Below are positions 59,869-64,000 of a stretch of 64,000 bases of DNA, piece after piece. Within the stretch, counting starts at the first letter, position 1; every line of letters begins with the position of its first letter. Made by a program: the position numbers and the translations under genes. The notes beneath the pieces were generated by a model. That model saw only the letters and a program-made list of their open reading frames with translations, was not told where the DNA came from and made no database searches. The DNA is from Phytoactinopolyspora alkaliphila (GTDB lineage: Bacteria; Actinomycetota; Actinomycetes; Jiangellales; Jiangellaceae), in assembly GCF_010550695.1 (NCBI RefSeq), contig NZ_JAAGOB010000006.1, positions 62,001-126,000 of the forward strand, given 5' to 3'.

Positions 59869-59919
59869 CTTTGTTGATTTACTTATGCCTGTGGAAGGGC
59901 ATCACTCGTGCCGCTTGTT

Positions 59920-60086
59920 GATCAGATGGCGCAATGCGCGTTTAGCTCGGAGGTTGGCCACCTGATCCACCGACGTCCGCATCCTGAGATGTGATCAGAT
60001 GGCAAAACTCGGCTGCTCATAGGCAGCGTGCGCATCTCGTTTCCACGCGGAGAAGGATCAGATGACAAATCGATGATCAGGTGACC
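59920..60086. repeat. GATCAG[A/G]TG[A/G]C motif array, right block
   Basis: Five copies: 59920-59930 (plus), 59957-59967 (minus), 59993-60003 (plus), 60056-60066 (plus) and 60075-60086 (plus). The first three starts are 37 and 36 bases apart. The block fills the gap between the DUF559 promoter and the GH43 gene. No gene is seen here. Confidence 0.8.
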
Positions 60087-60095
60087 AAAAGGGGG

Positions 60096-61148
60096 TTAGG
60101 GGGAGCGGTCGACGTGGGTGCGGGGGCCGTCGAGTACGGGGCGGTCGCCGTCCCAGGTGAGTTCGGTGAGCCACATGGTCCGCCCGGGCAAGGCGGAGCC
60201 GATCGCGTCCGGGGGCCAGGCATGGTGGACCATCCAGGTCCGTCCGCCGTGCTCGATCAGGACGCAATGGCCCGGCCCGGCGGCATCGTCGGTCGTCGCC
60301 AGGATCGGCTCGGACTGCGGCTTCGTGCACGGGCCGAGTGGGCCCTCGCACTCGGCGTAGCCGACGGCATACGCGGCGGAGCCGTAGTCGTTGGCGGAGT
60401 AGAACAGGTAGTACCGTCCGTCGCGCAGCCACAGGAACGGCGCCTCCACCAGGTGCCCTTCCCACGGCTGATCCTGTTTGATCAGCTGGACCGGCTCGCC
60501 GGTGAGCTCGAGTCCGTCGTCGCTGAGCGGCTGCGCGTAGATCCAGGTGTCCACACCGATGGCGTTGCCGTCGTTCTTCCAGAGCAGATACCGCGTGCCG
60601 TCGGCGTCCTCGAACGGGCTGGCGTCGATCGAGCCGCCCTCGTCCTCCTGGCAGATGAGCGGCCGGTCCGACTCGTCGACGAACGGACCGGCGGGCGACG
60701 ACGACACGGCCCGGCCCACGCACTGCCGCTGGGTCTCCTTGTCCAGGGCCGTGTAATAGACCACGAACCTGTCCGGACCGTGCACCGCGACCTCCGGGGC
60801 CCAGGTCCTGCCGCCCACCACCCACGGCGCCAGGGCCGGCATCGCGTCGCCGGCGCGCTCCCACTCCACCAGATCGGCGGAGCGCAGCACCGGGATGTTC
60901 CCGAGTGAGGAGTTGGTGGCGTAGGCGAACCAGGAGTCTTCGGCCCGGATCACCGCCGGGTCGGGGAAGTCGCGGTCGTACACCGGATTGCTGAATCCCA
61001 TAGTGGTGCTCTCCGTCGGGTTCTCTGCGGGATCGGTGGGGTGATTGTGCTCTGCCCCGCTGTCGGGGTCAGGCGGCTCGGGGCCGCTGCCGCAGGCGAC
61101 GACGAGCATCCCCGTCGCCGCCAGCGACACCGTTCGGATCAGGCTCAT
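60096..61148 (-). CDS. Glycoside hydrolase family 43 lipoprotein
   Basis: The 350-residue protein has a lipoprotein signal with Cys near residue 19 (GMLVVACGSG) and a short acidic linker. The five-bladed propeller begins NPVYDRDFPDPAVIRAEDSW (catalytic base Asp), has GGSIDASPFEDADGTRYLLW, and the catalytic acid Glu is in GHLVEAPFLWLRDGRYYLFY. It should act on arabinose- or xylose-containing polymers at the cell surface. It is translationally coupled to the larger GH43 gene (ATGA overlap). Confidence 0.9.
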   Translation of the reverse strand: MSLIRTVSLAATGMLVVACGSGPEPPDPDSGAEHNHPTDPAENPTESTTMGFSNPVYDRDFPDPAVIRAEDSWFAYATNSSLGNIPVLRSADLVEWERAGDAMPALAPWVVGGRTWAPEVAVHGPDRFVVYYTALDKETQRQCVGRAVSSSPAGPFVDESDRPLICQEDEGGSIDASPFEDADGTRYLLWKNDGNAIGVDTWIYAQPLSDDGLELTGEPVQLIKQDQPWEGHLVEAPFLWLRDGRYYLFYSANDYGSAAYAVGYAECEGPLGPCTKPQSEPILATTDDAAGPGHCVLIEHGGRTWMVHHAWPPDAIGSALPGRTMWLTELTWDGDRPVLDGPRTHVDRSP

Positions 61149-63481
61149 CCGGCCTGCTCATGGAAGCGGATGTACTCGAACACAGCCGTGGTGGCCGGCA
61201 CGGCACCGCCACCGGCGTAGAGGCCGACACGCGGGTCCGAGCCCGCGGGCAGGGTCCAGGTGGCGCCCCATCGCCAGGTCTCGCCGTCGCGCGAGCTGGC
61301 TGACCGGTACAGCAGGTCGCCGCTGTCCGGATCCACGGTGTGCGCGATCCGCAGCCACATCGTCTCCGCTACCGGTCCGCCCAGATGAGCGCCCCACTCC
61401 AGGCGGTCGCCGTCGGCCAGCTCCTTGCCGAACTCCACTTGTCGCGAGCTCCAGATCGCCACGCTGCCCAGGCGGGCGAAGAGATCGTCGTCGGCGTGCA
61501 CGATCAGGCCGGCCTGCTGATAGTTGCGGATGGTGTCGGTGCCGAGGTCGAGGTGGAGCTTGGTCTCCACGATCCAGTCGCCCTCCGGAGGAGTCCGCAG
61601 GAGCAGCGGTCCGGTGTTCGCCGCGCCGACGACGTCGACGGAGTCCAGTGGCCAGCGCAGGGTGTCGTCGTCCACGGTGATCGACTCGTCGGGCCGCACC
61701 CAGGTCCAGCCGGGGCCTACCTCACCGCTGAACTCCTCGCCGACGAGAACCTCCCCGGCGACGGGCTCCGGCACCGCTTCGGTCACCGGCTCGTGCGCCG
61801 GCACCACCGTGAGGTTGGTGACCTGCGCCTCTCCTGACGTCGCGGTGAGCCGCACCGGCCGGGGCTTCTGTGCACCGGCGGGGAGGTCCACGGCGACCTT
61901 CGCGTCGAGATCGCCGAGCCGGCTCTCACTGACTTCCGCCGTGAGCCGGTCCTCCCGCATCTCGATCGCCAGCGACGACCACACGGACGGGTCGAACCGG
62001 GACGGCAACGATGCGGAGTGGCTGCTGGTTCCACGGCCCGTGCGCACCTCGACGCTGAGCTCGCGCGACGACGGGTCGACGGTGACGGTGATGCCCGTGC
62101 GCCCGGCCTCGGCCAGGCCGACCGAGAACGACGCGTCGTCCCCGGCGAAGCGCAGATCCATCTCCACTCGCGCCGACCGGGGTGCCGCGCGCCGAGTGGT
62201 GACGGTGGCCTCGTCGTCATCCGGGACGAGACGTCCGATGGCTCCGGCATCGCCGGTGGTGTCGGTGCCGGTGATCCATCGTCCCTTTCGGGCGACGACG
62301 GCGTCGCCGCTCGCCGGATCGGCACTGTCGATGCCCAGTGCGCTCGCGGTGACGGGTGCGGGCTGCGGCGTGTCGCTGGGCCCGGCGCCGGCCCGGGTGA
62401 CCGGCCATCCGTCGATCCAGTCGAGCCGGTCGATCAGCGCGGGGCGGCGGTTGACGCCTCCCGGTTGGTTCAGCCAGGCGTCGTCCCGATCGATGGCGTG
62501 GTAGACGATGTGGTCCTGCCCGGACACGTCGGTGATGATCGCGTGATGGCCGACGCCGATCCATCGGTTGCCGTTCTGCGCGAGCACTTGCGTGCCGCCC
62601 ACCCTGGAGTCCAGCATGGACACGCCCTCGTGGTCCACGAACGGTCCGAGCGGGCTCTCCGAGCGACCCGCGTAGACGCTGTACCCCGTGACTGGCCCCG
62701 CGCAGCAGTTCGCCGACGACGCGGTCAGGTAGTAGTAGCCGTCCCGCTTGACCACGAACGCGCCCTCGTACCGGTCCGGACGCGCCACCTGCACCGGCGC
62801 CCCGACGGCGCGGGTGCCGCTGTCGTCGAGCTCGGTCACCCACAGGCCGCCGTGGTAGCCGCCGAAGTACAGGTAGCGGGTCCCGTCATCGTCGGCGAAC
62901 AGGGCCGGGTCGATGGTGTTGAAATACCCTCCGCCACCGTCCGGACGCGGCGCCACCACTGGGCCGCCGGAATCCGTCCACGGACCGGCCGGGGTGGGTG
63001 CGGTGGCGACGCCGATGGCGAAGTTCCATTCACCGGGTTCGGCGACTGTGTCCGTGGCCGTGTAGTAGAGCATGTACTGGCCGTCCACGTATCGGATGTC
63101 GGGAGCCCAGTAGAACGACGACGACGTGGTCCACCCGGGGCGGTCGGCGTCGTCGAGAATCGTCCCGAGGTACTCCCAGTCGGCGAAGTCCAGTGTGCGG
63201 GCCACGTGCATGAGCCCGAACTCGCTCGGCTCACTGTGCAGGGGGTCGCTGGTCGCGTACATGTACCAGTAGCCGTCCTTGCCGCGGATCACGGCCGGGT
63301 CGGCATAGGTGTCGGAGAACGACCCCGAGATCGGGTTCTGCGTGGTCACGCCGGAGCCGGGAGCGGGCGCGTTGGCGCCGACCCCGGCGTCGACCGCGGA
63401 CGCCGCGACGCTGGAGACGACCAGCGCACCGGTGATCAGTGCGCCGAGCGCGATCCGGGCGGGGGTTGTGGTGCGGGGCAT
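61145..63481 (-). CDS. Secreted glycoside hydrolase family 43 enzyme with C-terminal beta-sandwich
   Basis: About 778 residues. The start at 63481 has AAGGG 9 bases upstream; an ATG at 63490 overlapping the permease stop is also possible. The signal peptide is ALGALITGALVVSSVAASAV. The GH43 propeller begins SDTYADPAVIRGKDGYWYMY, with the catalytic acid Glu in PDRYEGAFVVKRDGYYYLTA. A linker beta domain follows, and the last 200 residues resemble the concanavalin-like C-terminal domain of beta-xylosidases/arabinofuranosidases (GDWIVETKLHLDLGTDTIRN). It sits between a sugar ABC permease and a second GH43 gene, so the three act in one uptake pathway. Confidence 0.9.
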   Translation of the reverse strand: MPRTTTPARIALGALITGALVVSSVAASAVDAGVGANAPAPGSGVTTQNPISGSFSDTYADPAVIRGKDGYWYMYATSDPLHSEPSEFGLMHVARTLDFADWEYLGTILDDADRPGWTTSSSFYWAPDIRYVDGQYMLYYTATDTVAEPGEWNFAIGVATAPTPAGPWTDSGGPVVAPRPDGGGGYFNTIDPALFADDDGTRYLYFGGYHGGLWVTELDDSGTRAVGAPVQVARPDRYEGAFVVKRDGYYYLTASSANCCAGPVTGYSVYAGRSESPLGPFVDHEGVSMLDSRVGGTQVLAQNGNRWIGVGHHAIITDVSGQDHIVYHAIDRDDAWLNQPGGVNRRPALIDRLDWIDGWPVTRAGAGPSDTPQPAPVTASALGIDSADPASGDAVVARKGRWITGTDTTGDAGAIGRLVPDDDEATVTTRRAAPRSARVEMDLRFAGDDASFSVGLAEAGRTGITVTVDPSSRELSVEVRTGRGTSSHSASLPSRFDPSVWSSLAIEMREDRLTAEVSESRLGDLDAKVAVDLPAGAQKPRPVRLTATSGEAQVTNLTVVPAHEPVTEAVPEPVAGEVLVGEEFSGEVGPGWTWVRPDESITVDDDTLRWPLDSVDVVGAANTGPLLLRTPPEGDWIVETKLHLDLGTDTIRNYQQAGLIVHADDDLFARLGSVAIWSSRQVEFGKELADGDRLEWGAHLGGPVAETMWLRIAHTVDPDSGDLLYRSASSRDGETWRWGATWTLPAGSDPRVGLYAGGGAVPATTAVFEYIRFHEQAG

Positions 63482-63486
63482 GTGGA

Positions 63487-64000
63487 TCATCCCTTCAGGC
63501 CGCTGCGAGAGACACCTTCGATGACGTAGCGCTGGGTGAAGACGAACAGGATCAGCACCGGCACACTCGCGACGAAGGCTCCGGCCATGATCACCGGATA
63601 GTCGGTGGTGTAGGCGCCCTGCAGGAGCCGCAGGCCGGCCGGGAGCGTCAGCCGCTCCGGGCTGAACAGGACGTAGATCGGCCAGATGAAGTCGTTCCAG
63701 TTCGTGAGGAAGGACAGCACCGCCAGTGTGGCGAGAGCGGGTTTGGAGTTGGGCAGCACCACGCGGGTGAAGATCTGCCACTGGTTGGCGCCGTCGATCA
63801 GGGCTGCCTCCTCCAGCTCGCCGGGGAGCATGGCGAAGAACTGGCGCAGGAAGAACACGCCGAATGCACCCGCCGCTCCCGGGACCACGAGCGCCCACAC
63901 CGTGTCCAGCCAGCCGAGCCGGTCGATGATCAGGTAGTTGGGCATCAGGAAGACGAAGCCGGGAACGAACAGGGTGGACACGATGACCACGAAGAAGAAT
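63487..64000 (-). CDS. Carbohydrate ABC transporter permease (MalG-like), partial
   Basis: The frame is open to the window edge, and 170 C-terminal residues are seen. It contains the MalG EAA loop ELEEAALIDGANQWQIFTRV followed by VLPNSKPALATLAV, which contacts the ATPase, and hydrophobic helices. The stop overlaps the possible ATG of the GH43 gene. It is the end of an ABC operon that imports an oligosaccharide, probably an arabino- or xylo-oligosaccharide judged by the GH43 genes. Confidence 0.92.
   Translation of the reverse strand, partial: FFFVVIVSTLFVPGFVFLMPNYLIIDRLGWLDTVWALVVPGAAGAFGVFFLRQFFAMLPGELEEAALIDGANQWQIFTRVVLPNSKPALATLAVLSFLTNWNDFIWPIYVLFSPERLTLPAGLRLLQGAYTTDYPVIMAGAFVASVPVLILFVFTQRYVIEGVSRSGLKG

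Noticed and set aside
58677-60086. CRISPR array
   Set aside because: Motifs are only 11-13 bases, mixed in orientation and irregularly spaced, with no cas genes in the window.

Overview
The window is high-GC DNA of an actinobacterium. This is shown by the GC-rich third codon positions, frequent GTG starts, an actinobacterial-type tmRNA tag (ANEKRTDFALAA), an Eis-like acetyltransferase, a DUF222/HNH protein with an actinobacterial LexA box, a DtxR/IdeR-type iron box and a PheS-related SrmL protein. A soil actinomycete is likely (Jiangellales or Propionibacteriales-like, low confidence). It looks like ordinary chromosome with several small accessory patches. No rRNA, CRISPR array, prophage or complete insertion sequence was seen.

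Layout. 0-5 kb: IclR C-terminus, DJ-1/PfpI protein, acyl-CoA dehydrogenase, tmRNA, and a tetR-gap operon with a palindromic operator. 5-9 kb: an XRE/ImmA-IrrE pair and an SGNH hydrolase with a paralogue remnant and a compositionally odd small gene. 8.6-12.6 kb: an iron-siderophore ABC importer under an iron box. 12.7-17.7 kb: formaldehyde dehydrogenase, PIN-toxin remnant, pyruvate carboxylase. 17.8-25 kb: TrmB/LuxR regulator divergent from a giant subtilase, then a hydroxyacid dehydrogenase-LacI pair. 25.4-29.2 kb: a biotin ECF cluster with bioY, an adenylate-forming ligase, a degenerate thiolase and EcfT but no ATPase. 29-35 kb: MGMT, Eis-like protein, csoR-copZ, Nudix, CPBP and GNAT proteins, and a frameshifted SOS-box HNH gene. 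35-41.7 kb: a two-component system with a poly-aspartate membrane protein, a secreted repeat protein, a phosphotransferase and a DUF885 peptidase. 41.7-49 kb: leader peptide-valS, two CNNM/CorC proteins plus a SAM hydroxide adenosyltransferase, SrmL. 49-58.7 kb: small kinase, LAL regulator, PfkB kinase, PhoX, malic enzyme, YqgE. 58.7-60.1 kb: a DUF559 gene bracketed by nine copies of a short motif. 60.1-64 kb: sugar ABC permease and two GH43 enzymes.

The parts most likely to be undescribed are: (i) the nine-copy GATCAG[A/G]TG[A/G]C array on both sides of the DUF559 gene; (ii) the two-component system, whose putative operator (ATGAGA-N4-TCTCAT) recurs next to the secreted repeat protein and the phosphotransferase/DUF885 pair; (iii) the bioY cluster with a catalytically altered thiolase; (iv) the start codon of the first CNNM gene held in the loop of an 8-bp GC hairpin. 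All functions are inferred by reading the sequence; no searches were run.
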